DNA from: Micromonospora mirobrigensis
GTDB lineage: Bacteria > Actinomycetota > Actinomycetes > Mycobacteriales > Micromonosporaceae
Reading direction: 5' to 3'
Assembly (NCBI RefSeq): GCF_900091555.1
Contig: NZ_FMCX01000003.1
Location: 620,001-684,000, forward strand
DNA: 64,000 nt
Positions 32,195 through 39,997 of this stretch are shown piece by piece. Within the stretch, counting starts at the first letter, position 1; each line of letters opens with the position of its first letter. The translations under genes and the position numbers were made by a program. The notes under the pieces were generated by a model. It searched no databases. It was not told where the DNA came from and was given only the letters and a program-made list of their open reading frames with translations.

Positions 32195-34119
32195 GCCCCT
32201 GCTCCGATCAGCACGGCGGCCAGGCCGATCAGCAGCGCACCGGCGAGCACGGCGACCGCCGCCCGGGGCAGCGCCGCCCGGTGCAGGGCGGCCAGCCCCC
32301 CACCGAGCCGGTACGCGCCCCGCCCACTGCCCTCGACCACCCCGTCGACCACCACCTCGTCGCCGGTCCGGACGACCGTGGCCAGCGCCGTCACCGGGCG
32401 TACGACCAGGGCGTGCTGGACGTCGTCGAGCCGGAACGCGCGGGCGAACACCGGCCGCAGCGGGCCCAGCGCCCGGGCCGGGTCGGCGGCCGGGTCCCGC
32501 CGCCAACCCGCCCAGGCCAGGCCGGCGCCGAGCAGCAGCAGAGCGACCGGCACCAGCAGCGCCGGCGCAAGGTGCACCAGCAGCGCCTCGCCCGGCGGCA
32601 GCACCGGCACGGTGGGGAAGAGCAGCCGGTGGGCGAACCCGTGGTCGAAGCCGGCCAGCCCGAGCAGCGCGGCCGGCACCGCCAGCAGCAGCACCGGCCA
32701 GCGCATCACCGCCGGCGGGTCGTGCGGATGCGCCAGCGGGATGCGGGTGGCGCCGAAGAAGGTACGCAGCAGCAGGCGGGTGGCGTACCAGGCGGTCACC
32801 GCCACGCCGAGCAGCCCGGCCAGCCAGACCAGCCAGCCCACCCAGGCCGGGGTGGGGCCGGTGCCGTCCAGCGCGGCGGACTCGGCGGCGGCGAGCACCC
32901 CCTCCTTGCTCCAGAAACCGGCCAGCGGCGGCACCCCGGCCAGCGCGCCCAGGCCGACCGCCGTGCACCAGAAGGTGACCGGCATGGTGGTGCGCAGGCC
33001 ACCCATCCGGGACATCAGCGTGGTGCCCACCCCGTGGATGACCGCGCCGGCGGCGAGGAAGAGCAGCGCCTTGAACGCGGCGTGGGTGAGCAGGTGGAAC
33101 AGGGCCGCGCTCGGCGAGCCGACGGCGAGCGCCCCGGTCATGTAGCCGATCTGGGACACCGTCGACCAGGCCAGCACCCGCTTGATGTCGTCCTGGGCGG
33201 TGGCGGCGAACGCGCCGAGCAGCAGGGTGATCGCGGCCATCACCCCCAGCACCGCCAGGGCCACCGGCGCCTGCACGAAGAGCGGGTAGAGCCGGGTCAC
33301 CGCGTAGACGCCGGCCGCGACCATGGTCGCGGCGTGGATCAGCGCGGAGATCGGAGTGGGGCCGGCCATCGCGTCCGGCAGCCAGGTGTGCAGCGGGAAC
33401 TGGGCGCTCTTGCCCGCCACCCCGGCCAGCAGCAGCAGGCAGGCCGCGGTGAGCATGCCGGTGGAGTGGTCGTGGGCCAGCACATCGGCGATCCGGAAGC
33501 TGCCGGCCGAGACGCCGAGCAGGGCGATGCCGAGCAGGAAGCCGACGTCACCCACCCGGGTGACCAGGAACGCCTTCATCGCCGCGGCCGGCGCCCCGGG
33601 CAGCCGCCGGTCGTGGGCGATGAGCAGGTAGGAGCAGAGGCCCATCACCTCCCAGCCGACCAGCAGCAGGATGAGGTCACCGCTGACCACCACCAGCAGC
33701 ATGGCCGCGGTGAAGAGGGTGATCTGCGCCGCGTACGGCGGGTAGCGGTGGTCGACGTCCACGTCGTCGTGCGGGCCGCGCCGCAGGTAGCCGATCGAGT
33801 AGACCTGCACGGCGAGGGCCACCGCGGTCACCGCCACGGCGACCAGCGCGGCGGCACCGTCCAGCCGGACCCCGAGGGTGACCGCCAGCCCGCCCAGGTC
33901 CACCCAGGTGGTGGACGCCTCGACCGGCCGGTCCAGGGTCACCAGCAGGGCCACCGCGACCAGCAGCGCGACGGCCGCCCCGGCCACCCCGAGGCCGGCC
34001 GCCGTCCGCCGGGACCGTTCCCGGCCGACGCCGCCGTCCGGGGGCAGCAGCAGGCCGACCAGTGCGGCGGCCAGCGGCACCACGGGCAGCAGCGCGCCGA
34101 GCAGCGTCGTCGCGCTCAC
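32191..34119 (-). CDS. nuoL: NADH-quinone oxidoreductase subunit L
   Basis: Largest antiporter-like subunit with the long lateral helix, 642 residues, GTG start 34119. It has LLLVGWEVMGLCSYLLI (essential glutamate in helix 5), GKSAQFPLHTWLPDAMAGPTP (lysine/histidine helix 7-8), HAATMVAAGVY, and THAAFKALLFLAAGAVIH. A C-terminal hydrophilic stretch before the last helix is normal for NuoL. Four-base overlaps join it to nuoK upstream and nuoM downstream. Confidence 0.96.
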   Translation of the reverse strand: MSATTLLGALLPVVPLAAALVGLLLPPDGGVGRERSRRTAAGLGVAGAAVALLVAVALLVTLDRPVEASTTWVDLGGLAVTLGVRLDGAAALVAVAVTAVALAVQVYSIGYLRRGPHDDVDVDHRYPPYAAQITLFTAAMLLVVVSGDLILLLVGWEVMGLCSYLLIAHDRRLPGAPAAAMKAFLVTRVGDVGFLLGIALLGVSAGSFRIADVLAHDHSTGMLTAACLLLLAGVAGKSAQFPLHTWLPDAMAGPTPISALIHAATMVAAGVYAVTRLYPLFVQAPVALAVLGVMAAITLLLGAFAATAQDDIKRVLAWSTVSQIGYMTGALAVGSPSAALFHLLTHAAFKALLFLAAGAVIHGVGTTLMSRMGGLRTTMPVTFWCTAVGLGALAGVPPLAGFWSKEGVLAAAESAALDGTGPTPAWVGWLVWLAGLLGVAVTAWYATRLLLRTFFGATRIPLAHPHDPPAVMRWPVLLLAVPAALLGLAGFDHGFAHRLLFPTVPVLPPGEALLVHLAPALLVPVALLLLGAGLAWAGWRRDPAADPARALGPLRPVFARAFRLDDVQHALVVRPVTALATVVRTGDEVVVDGVVEGSGRGAYRLGGGLAALHRAALPRAAVAVLAGALLIGLAAVLIGAGA

Positions 34120-34517
34120 CGGTCTCCCTCCGGCGCGTCCGGTTCCGGGACAGCACCGGTCCCGCCCGCCCGGCCGGCACCGGTCTCCGCGCCGACCAGG
34201 GCCGGCACCGGCTCGTCGGTCAGCGGGACCTCGTCCACGGCCACGTCGGCCCGCAGCCGGTAGAGCTGGAGGACGATCGCCAGGCCCACGCCCACCTCGG
34301 CGGCGGCCAGCACGATCACGAAGAGCGCGAAGACCTGACCGGCGTGTGGCAGCTGGGCCCGGACGGTGGTGTCCGCGGTGACCAGGATCAGGTTCACCGC
34401 GTTGAGCATCAGCTCCACGGCCATCAGCACCAGCACGGCGTTGCGGCGGCGCAGCACGCCGTACGCGCCGAGGCCGAAGAGGAGCGCGGCGGTGACGTAC
34501 GGGATGACCGGCCTCAC
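34116..34517 (-). CDS. nuoK: NADH-quinone oxidoreductase subunit K
   Basis: 133 residues with three membrane helices, GTG start 34517. It carries the two buried glutamates of NuoK: LMAVELMLNAVNL and LAAAEVGVGLAIV. The C-terminus is extended by about 30 polar residues (to DAPEGDR) compared with the 100-residue family norm. It is coupled by overlap to nuoJ and nuoL. Confidence 0.93.
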   Translation of the reverse strand: MRPVIPYVTAALLFGLGAYGVLRRRNAVLVLMAVELMLNAVNLILVTADTTVRAQLPHAGQVFALFVIVLAAAEVGVGLAIVLQLYRLRADVAVDEVPLTDEPVPALVGAETGAGRAGGTGAVPEPDAPEGDR

Positions 34518-35041
34518 CGGCGGCCCTCCCGCTCCGGGCCGGCGCGCCGGCCGATCTCCGGCCGGGCCAGCACCACCGCCCCGACCAGGGCGGCCAGCAG
34601 CAGCACCGAGAGCACCTCGAACGGCAGCACCCAGGACCGGAACACCTGCTCGCCGAGGCGTTCCGCGGTGCCCGCCGCCGGCAGCTCCACCCGGGTCCAG
34701 CGGAACGCGTCGACCAGCAGCGCGGAAAGCCCGAGACCGGCACCGCCACCGACCAGGACGGCGGGCCAACCGGGCCGGTCCAGGTCGTCGGAGGCGCCGA
34801 TCGGGGCCCGGGTCAGCATCACCGCGAAGAGCAGCAGGACCACCACCGCGCCCACGTAGATCAGCACCTGCACCCAGGCCACCAGCTCGGCGGTGAGGAC
34901 GAGGTACATGCCGGCCACCGCGCCGAGGCAGACCACCAGGTGCAGGCCGGCCCGGACCAGGTGCCGGGTGGTGACCACCAGCAGCCCCGCACCGACCGCC
35001 ACCGTGCCCAGGGCGAGCAGCAGCACGTCCGCACCGGTCAT
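34514..35041 (-). CDS. nuoJ: NADH-quinone oxidoreductase subunit J
   Basis: 175 residues, five membrane helices. The third helix carries the family motif [22 protein letters not shown], involved in the pi-bulge that links quinone reduction to pumping. ATG 35041 overlaps the nuoI stop by four bases. The N-terminal frame extends into nuoI without J similarity, so this start is secure. Confidence 0.93.
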   Translation of the reverse strand: MTGADVLLLALGTVAVGAGLLVVTTRHLVRAGLHLVVCLGAVAGMYLVLTAELVAWVQVLIYVGAVVVLLLFAVMLTRAPIGASDDLDRPGWPAVLVGGGAGLGLSALLVDAFRWTRVELPAAGTAERLGEQVFRSWVLPFEVLSVLLLAALVGAVVLARPEIGRRAGPEREGRR

Positions 35042-35625
35042 CGGGGCGTACCCTCGCCGCCGTCGGCCGGGGCGGCGGGCGCCGGGCGTACGGCCGGGCG
35101 GGCCGCCGGGGTCGCGGCCTTGCGCGCGGCCACGGACTCCTCCTTGGCCGGTTCGCCGTTCGGGTCGTGCGCGGGCGGCGGCGGGACGGTGGCCATCCAC
35201 TCGCCGAGGTGGTCCTTGTCGTGCAGCAGGTCCTTGATGTCGTACTCGGCGTACTCGAACTCGGGGGACCAGTAGAGCGCGTCGAAGGGGCAGACCTCGA
35301 TGCAGATGCCGCAGTACATGCAGAGCGAGAAGTCGATGTCGAAGCGGTCGAGCACGTTGCGCTGCCGGGGGCGGGCGGCGCCGGGCACCGCCACCTCCTC
35401 CTTGTGCGAGTCGATGTAGATGCACCAGTCCGGACACTCCCGGGCGCAGAGCATGCAGACCGTGCAGTTCTCCTCCAGCAGGGCGATCACGCCCCGGGAC
35501 CGGGGCGGCAGCTCGGGGGCCACGTCCGGGTACTGCTGGGTGGTCGAGCGGCGGGTCATCGTCTTCAGCGTGACCGCCAGCCCCTTCACCAGCCCCTCGC
35601 CGGGCACTCCTTTGCGCTCGCTCAC
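35038..35625 (-). CDS. nuoI: NADH-quinone oxidoreductase subunit I (two 4Fe-4S ferredoxin subunit)
   Basis: 195 residues, GTG start 35625. Two complete clusters: C54, C57, C60 with C64, and C102, C105, C108 with C112, which carry N6a and N6b. The family core [20 protein letters not shown] is present. After residue 140 a Pro/Ala-rich tail of about 50 residues replaces the short usual end. It is the first gene of the I-J-K-L-M-N block; upstream lies a repeat-like region and then unrelated genes, so the block probably has its own promoter, which I could not identify. Confidence 0.95.
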   Translation of the reverse strand: MSERKGVPGEGLVKGLAVTLKTMTRRSTTQQYPDVAPELPPRSRGVIALLEENCTVCMLCARECPDWCIYIDSHKEEVAVPGAARPRQRNVLDRFDIDFSLCMYCGICIEVCPFDALYWSPEFEYAEYDIKDLLHDKDHLGEWMATVPPPPAHDPNGEPAKEESVAARKAATPAARPAVRPAPAAPADGGEGTPR

Positions 35626-35705
35626 GCCGTCGCCTCGCTTCGCTCACCGACGCCGTGAGGCTCCACCGCGCAGAGCCCGCTGATTCGCTCGCTGCGCTCG
35701 CTCAT
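35626..35705 (-). repeat. GAGCGA-rich intergenic element upstream of nuoI
   Basis: About 80 bases with two direct repeats on the minus strand, GAGCGCAGCGAGCG and GAGCGAAGCGAGGCG, around GGGCTCTGCGCGGTGGAGCC. The element ends in GACGGC immediately before the nuoI GTG. One frame would encode a Ser/Glu/Arg repeat, but there is no sign of a real gene. It looks like a dispersed intergenic element; a genome count is needed. Confidence 0.45.
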
Positions 35706-35809
35706 GCCGCTCATCCTGCCCTGTGGCCCCGGCGTGCGCGACCACCACCCTGCGGATTGCGCCGGTATCGTGGCCGTGGGGAGAACGACGCACCGGAAAG
35801 GGCCCGTCG

Positions 35810-36385
35810 ATGACCGCCGCACTGCACGACGAGTTTCCGCCGCCGGGCGAGTGGACGACGGACGACCTGGACCGCCTGCCCGGCGACGGCCGTCGCCGCC
35901 CCGAGCTCCTGGACGGAAATCTGCTCATGTCGCCCTCCCCCACGCGACTCCACCAGTCCATCGCTGGCCGACTCATGGCTGCTCTGGAGGAAACCTGCCC
36001 CGCCGACCTCGACGTCACCCAGGGCGTCGAGGTACGCATCTCCCGCCGCCGCTCCTTCATCCCCGACCTGCTGGTCGCCGAGCTGGACGCGTCCGTCCGC
36101 AACCCGTCGCAGTACCGGCCGAACGAGGTGCTGCTGGTCGTGGAGATCGTCTCCGAGGGATCGCGGAGCATCGACCGGGTACTCAAGCCCGCCCTGTACG
36201 CCGAGGCGGACATCCCCTACTTCTGGCGGATCGAGACCGAGTCGGGCATCGTCGTGCATGCCCACAAGCTCGACCCGGTCAAGCAGGTCTACGTCGAGCA
36301 GGCCCGGATGACCGACGGCATCCTGCTGCCGGAGCCGTGGGAGATGGACATCCCACTGGCCCGGATCACGCCCCGGGGCCGGTGA
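35810..36385 (+). CDS. Uma2 family endonuclease-fold protein
   Basis: 191 residues, PD-(D/E)xK nuclease fold (DUF820). Active-site elements FIPDLLVAE, VVEIVSEGS and DRVLKPALYAEADIPYFWRIE follow the family order; the lysine of the (D/E)xK is displaced to the LKP helix, as usual in Uma2. ATG 35810 fits with GGAAAGGG upstream. The biological role of Uma2 proteins is unknown; they are widespread in actinobacteria and cyanobacteria. Its 3' end overlaps the convergent gene by 20 bases. Confidence 0.85.
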   Translation: MTAALHDEFPPPGEWTTDDLDRLPGDGRRRPELLDGNLLMSPSPTRLHQSIAGRLMAALEETCPADLDVTQGVEVRISRRRSFIPDLLVAELDASVRNPSQYRPNEVLLVVEIVSEGSRSIDRVLKPALYAEADIPYFWRIETESGIVVHAHKLDPVKQVYVEQARMTDGILLPEPWEMDIPLARITPRGR

Positions 36386-36788
36386 GCGGCGGCAGCATCT
36401 CCACGCCCAACTGCTGGAGGAGCTGGAACAGCTCGTTGACGCTCCACACGTCGGCGATCAGCCCGTCGGCGTCGAAGCGCAGGAACGTCGCCCCCGACCA
36501 GCTCGCCACCTGCCCGGTCGGCGGCACCGGCCCGAACCGCCCGGCCTGGGTGCCGGCGGCCCGCCAGCGCACCGCCACCCGGTCCGCCGAGGCCACCAGG
36601 TCCACGATCTTGTAGCGCAGGTCGGGGAAGGCGGACCGCCGGTCCCGGTGCCAGGCCAGCGTCGCCTCCGGCCCGGTGCCGCCCAGCCCCGGGCAGCCCG
36701 CCGCGACCAGGTCGTACGCCGATTCCTCGCGCCCGCCGTTCCACACGTCGGCGACGAACCGCCGGGCCACCACCTCGAGATCGGTCAT
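36366..36788 (-). CDS. SnoaL-like polyketide cyclase/ester-cyclase family protein
   Basis: 140 residues, NTF2 fold. Recognisable features: VARRFVADVWNGG, AFPDLRYKIVDLVASADRVAVRWRA, SGATFLRFDADGLIADVWSVNE. SnoaL relatives act on polyketide or small hydrophobic compounds, but no polyketide cluster is nearby. It is convergent with the Uma2 gene, overlapping by 20 bases, and divergent from the GST gene. Function unassigned. Confidence 0.8.
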   Translation of the reverse strand: MTDLEVVARRFVADVWNGGREESAYDLVAAGCPGLGGTGPEATLAWHRDRRSAFPDLRYKIVDLVASADRVAVRWRAAGTQAGRFGPVPPTGQVASWSGATFLRFDADGLIADVWSVNELFQLLQQLGVEMLPPLTGPGA

Positions 36789-36928
36789 CCGCGCAGCCTA
36801 GCCACGGACCCGACGCACCCCGGGAGGGTGGCCCGGCGGCCGGCGGGAAGCGCCAGTCACCGGGCCGACCGGCGTCGGATCGGCCAAGATGGGTCGAGAC
36901 GACGGGGTGCGACGTGGGAGGGGCGGAC

Positions 36929-37966
36929 GTGGGCGAGAAGGCAGGCACGACCACCGGCGGGAAGTACGTCGAGTCGGGCGGCGAGTTCACCCGCGACCAG
37001 CGCTACATCGCCACCCGGATCACCGCCGACGCCCGGGACGGCTGGCCGGTCGAACCGGGCCGCTACCGGCTGGCGGTCAGCCGGGCCTGCCCGTGGGCCA
37101 ACCGGCTGATCATCGTCCGGCGGCTGCTCGGGCTGGAGGACGTCATCTCGATGGCGGTCGCCGGGCCCACCCACGACGCCCGGAGCTGGACCTTCGACCT
37201 GGACCCGGACGGGCGGGACCCGGTGCTCGGCATCGAACGGCTCCAGGACGCGTACTTCGTGCGGTTCCCGGGCTATGAGCGGGGCATCACCGTGCCGGCG
37301 CTGGTGGACGTGCCGACCGGGCAGGTGGTCACCAACGACTACGCGCAGATGAGCCTGGACCTGTCGACGGAGTGGACGGCGTACCACCGGGAGGGGGCGC
37401 CGCAGCTCTACCCGGAGCCGCTGCGCGACGAGATCGACGAGGTCAACGCCGTGGTCTTCGCCGACGTCAACAACGGCGTCTACCGGTGCGGGTTCGCCGG
37501 CAGCCAGGAGGCGTACGACAAGGCGTACCACCGGCTCTTCGACCGGCTGGACTGGCTGACCGAGCGGCTGTCCGGGCAGCGGTACCTGGTCGGCGACACG
37601 ATCACCGAGGCGGACGTGCGGCTCTTCACCACGCTGGTCCGCTTCGATCCGGTCTACCACGGCCACTTCAAGTGCAACCGGCAGAAGCTGTCCGAGATGC
37701 CGGTGCTGTGGGCGTACGCCCGGGACCTGTTCACCACGCCCGGCTTCGGGGACACGATCGACTTCGATCACATCAAGCGGCACTACTACGAGGTGCACCG
37801 GGACATCAACCCGACCGGCGTGGTGCCGCTCGGCCCGGACCTGTCGAACTGGCTCACCCCGCACCACCGCGAGGAGCTGGGCGGTCGTCCGTTCGGCGAC
37901 GGCACTCCCCCGCCGCCCCCGTCCCCCGCGGAGCGGGTCGACCCCGCCCACACGCCGCTGCGCTAG
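36929..37966 (+). CDS. Xi-class glutathione S-transferase / thiol-hydroquinone reductase-like protein
   Basis: 345 residues from GTG 36929, chosen for the GGGAGGGG ribosome site (GTG 36914 is possible). The N-terminal thioredoxin-like domain has catalytic cysteine in SRACPWANR, as in glutathionyl-hydroquinone reductases (YqjG/ECM4 type); the C-terminal helical domain has LVGDTITEADVRLFTTL. Actinobacteria use mycothiol rather than glutathione, so the thiol partner is likely mycothiol. A Pro-rich tail of 25 residues follows. It may protect quinones near the complex I genes, which is inference from position. Confidence 0.88.
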   Translation: MGEKAGTTTGGKYVESGGEFTRDQRYIATRITADARDGWPVEPGRYRLAVSRACPWANRLIIVRRLLGLEDVISMAVAGPTHDARSWTFDLDPDGRDPVLGIERLQDAYFVRFPGYERGITVPALVDVPTGQVVTNDYAQMSLDLSTEWTAYHREGAPQLYPEPLRDEIDEVNAVVFADVNNGVYRCGFAGSQEAYDKAYHRLFDRLDWLTERLSGQRYLVGDTITEADVRLFTTLVRFDPVYHGHFKCNRQKLSEMPVLWAYARDLFTTPGFGDTIDFDHIKRHYYEVHRDINPTGVVPLGPDLSNWLTPHHREELGGRPFGDGTPPPPPSPAERVDPAHTPLR

Positions 37967-37973
37967 GCGTCGG

Positions 37974-38028
37974 TGTTAAAAAGGGGCCCCTGCTATACCG
38001 GAGGCGTTAACAGGGGGCCCCTCCTTAC
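37974..38028. repeat. GGGGCCCC/GTTAAC palindromic element, copy A
   Basis: About 55 bases between the GST gene and nuoH stop codons. Two GGGGCCCC cores (37983-37990, 38014-38021) lie 31 bases apart centre to centre, with GTTAAC next to the second core and AT-rich TTAA/TTA ends. Either core with its flanks can pair with the other, giving a long hairpin. Related copies are at 39912 and 50629. It may double as a terminator for these convergent genes. Confidence 0.75.
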
Positions 38029-38987
38029 ATCGCCACCCGCACGGCGGCGGTGAGGACCAGCTGGCCGAGGGAGACCGGGACCAGGACCAGCCAGCAGAGC
38101 CGCTGGAGCTGGTCCTCGCGCAGCCGGGGGTACGCCACCCGCAGCCAGATGATCACGAACGAGACGGCGAAGACCTTGACCAGGGTCCAGAGCCAGCCGA
38201 GCTGCGCGTCGGCGAACGGGCCCTGCCAGCCGCCGAGGAAGAGCACGGTGGTCAGCGCGGCGATCACCACGATGCCGACGTACTCGGCGAGCAGGAAGAA
38301 CGCGAACCGCAGGCCGGTGTACTCGGTCAGGTAACCGAAGACCAGCTCCGAGTCGGCGATCGGCATGTCGAACGGCGGGCGGCGGATCTCGGCCAGCCCG
38401 GCCAGGAAGAAGACGATCATCGCGGGGGCCTGCCAGAGCAGCCACCACGGACGCCACGCCTCGACGATCCCGGAGAGGCTCAGCGTGCCCGCCGCCATCG
38501 CCACCGAGGCGGCGGCGAGCACCAGCGGCAGCTCGTAGCCGAGCAGCTGGGCCGCGCCGCGCAGCCCGCCGAGCAGGCTGTACTTGTTGGCCGACGCCCA
38601 CGCCGACATCAGCACCGCCACCACACCGACGCCGACCACGGCCAGCACGAAGAACAGCCCGATGTCCAGGGGCTGGCCGACCAGGTCGCCCGGCCCGAGC
38701 GGGATCACCAGCAGGGCCAGCAGATAGGGCACCAGCGCCACCACCGGGGCCAGCCGGAACACCGCCCGGTCCGCCTCACGCGGGGTGACGTCCTCCTTCT
38801 GCACGAACTTCACCCCGTCGGCGACGAGCTGCGCCCAACCGTGGAAGCCGCCCGCGTACATCGGGCCGAGCCGGCCCTGCATGTGCGCCATCACCTTGTG
38901 CTCGGCCTGGCCGACGATCAGCGGCAGGGTGAGGAAGGCGACCAGCACCCCGCCGACCCGGAGCACCAGCTCCAACCAGAGCGGCAT
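38025..38987 (-). CDS. nuoH: NADH-quinone oxidoreductase subunit H
   Basis: 320 residues, eight membrane helices; it forms the quinone-access channel. Conserved segments: AEHKVMAHMQGRLGPMYAG, LVADGVKFVQKEDVTPREAD, GYELPLVLAAASV, AEIRRPPFDMPIADSELVFGY, IIWLRVAYPRLREDQL. ATG 38987 overlaps the nuoC stop (TGATG). The stop is inside the repeat element that separates it from the GST gene. nuoI, the usual next gene, is displaced 2.4 kb. Confidence 0.96.
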   Translation of the reverse strand: MPLWLELVLRVGGVLVAFLTLPLIVGQAEHKVMAHMQGRLGPMYAGGFHGWAQLVADGVKFVQKEDVTPREADRAVFRLAPVVALVPYLLALLVIPLGPGDLVGQPLDIGLFFVLAVVGVGVVAVLMSAWASANKYSLLGGLRGAAQLLGYELPLVLAAASVAMAAGTLSLSGIVEAWRPWWLLWQAPAMIVFFLAGLAEIRRPPFDMPIADSELVFGYLTEYTGLRFAFFLLAEYVGIVVIAALTTVLFLGGWQGPFADAQLGWLWTLVKVFAVSFVIIWLRVAYPRLREDQLQRLCWLVLVPVSLGQLVLTAAVRVAM

Positions 38988-39850
38988 CAGTCCGTCCCTC
39001 CGTCGCGGTCGCGGTCGGCCCGCTCGGTGGCCGCCGGCCCCGCGGCGGCCGGCCGGTCGGCCGGCGGACCGGAACGCGCCGGCCCGTCGCCGGGACCACC
39101 GGTCGCGCCCGGCAACGGCCCGCCGGTCGGCGCCGGGCCGTCGGCCCCGCCGGCGCTTCCGGGTGTACGCCCCGGACGGGCCCCCGGTGCGGGCCTGGCG
39201 GGACGCTCCCGGGCCGGGCGGGCGGGGACACCGCCGCGCGGCCCCTCCCCGACACCGCCGGCACCGGCCGGGGTGGGCGTGGTCCCCCACTCCCCCGGCG
39301 CGGGCACACCCGGCGGGCGGACCGGTCGCCGGCCGCCACCGGCCTCCGACTCGCCCGGTTCCTTGGCGCCCGGCCACGGCTTGGCGACCCGGGAGGCGAG
39401 CACGAACTCCTTGCGCAACGGGTTCCCCTCGAACTCCGGCGGCAGCAGCAGCGGACGCAGCTCACCGTGGCCGGTGAAGTCGATGCCGAACATCTCGTGC
39501 GTCTCGCGCTCGTGCCAGGCCGCCCCGGGGTAGACCGCCACCACCGAGGCGACGACCGGGGCCGCCCGGGGGATCCGGGTGCGGACCAGGACGCCGTGCC
39601 GGCGGGTGGTGGACCAGAGGTGGGCCACCACGTCGAAGCCGTCGGCCAGCTCGTCGACGGCCGAGAGCCAGTCGAAGAAGTCGCAGGCCAGCTCGGCGTC
39701 GTCCCGGGCCGCGCGGAGGGCGTCGGCCCATGCCGCGGCCGGCACGTCGACGGTGGCCCGGGCGTACGCCTGGCCGCCGGAGACCGACGCGGTGACCTCG
39801 ACGGGCGCGAGCAGCGTCGCCAGCCGCCGGCCGACCTCTTCCGCAGTCAT
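38987..39850 (-). CDS. nuoC: NADH-quinone oxidoreductase subunit C with long Pro/Gly-rich tail
   Basis: 287 residues. The catalytic-arm domain (1-165) holds the 30-kDa signature AWHERETHEMFGIDFTGH and LRPLLLPPEFEGNPLRKEF. Residues about 166-287 are a disordered Pro/Gly/Ala/Arg-rich tail not found in typical NuoC (about 200 residues). It is not fused to NuoD, and no nuoD follows. nuoH is directly coupled downstream. Upstream lies repeat copy B and a divergent dehydrogenase gene. Confidence 0.93.
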   Translation of the reverse strand: MTAEEVGRRLATLLAPVEVTASVSGGQAYARATVDVPAAAWADALRAARDDAELACDFFDWLSAVDELADGFDVVAHLWSTTRRHGVLVRTRIPRAAPVVASVVAVYPGAAWHERETHEMFGIDFTGHGELRPLLLPPEFEGNPLRKEFVLASRVAKPWPGAKEPGESEAGGGRRPVRPPGVPAPGEWGTTPTPAGAGGVGEGPRGGVPARPARERPARPAPGARPGRTPGSAGGADGPAPTGGPLPGATGGPGDGPARSGPPADRPAAAGPAATERADRDRDGGTD

Positions 39851-39911
39851 GCCGCTGATCCTATGGCCCGGCCCCGGCGCCCCACCCGCGTGCCGGCCGC
39901 CGGGCGTGATT

Positions 39912-39963
39912 GCAGGGGCCCCCTGTTAACGGACGTCTGTCAACAAGAGGCCCCTGCTTACAG
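39912..39963. repeat. GGGGCCCC/GTTAAC palindromic element, copy B
   Basis: Inverted relative to copy A. The first core CAGGGGCCCCCTG with GTTAAC is at 39913-39930, the second core (GAGGCCCC, one change) at 39947-39954, 32 bases between centres. The reverse complement of the first core plus GTTAAC matches copy A over 18 of 19 bases. It lies in the divergent gap between nuoC and the dehydrogenase gene, so it may affect promoters there. Confidence 0.75.
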
Positions 39964-39997
39964 CTTTGACGAGCGCGGAGCGCGGTGGCGGGGAAAG

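Noticed and set aside
35622..35822. Short minus-strand frame with a Ser-Glu-Arg repeat upstream of nuoI
   Set aside because: The peptide only reflects GAGCGA repeats of the intergenic element; no ribosome site or hydrophobic or folded pattern.
37974..38028. Reading repeat copy A simply as a nuoH/GST terminator
   Set aside because: The same architecture occurs between divergent genes and between proB and proA, so a terminator alone does not explain it, although it may act as one.
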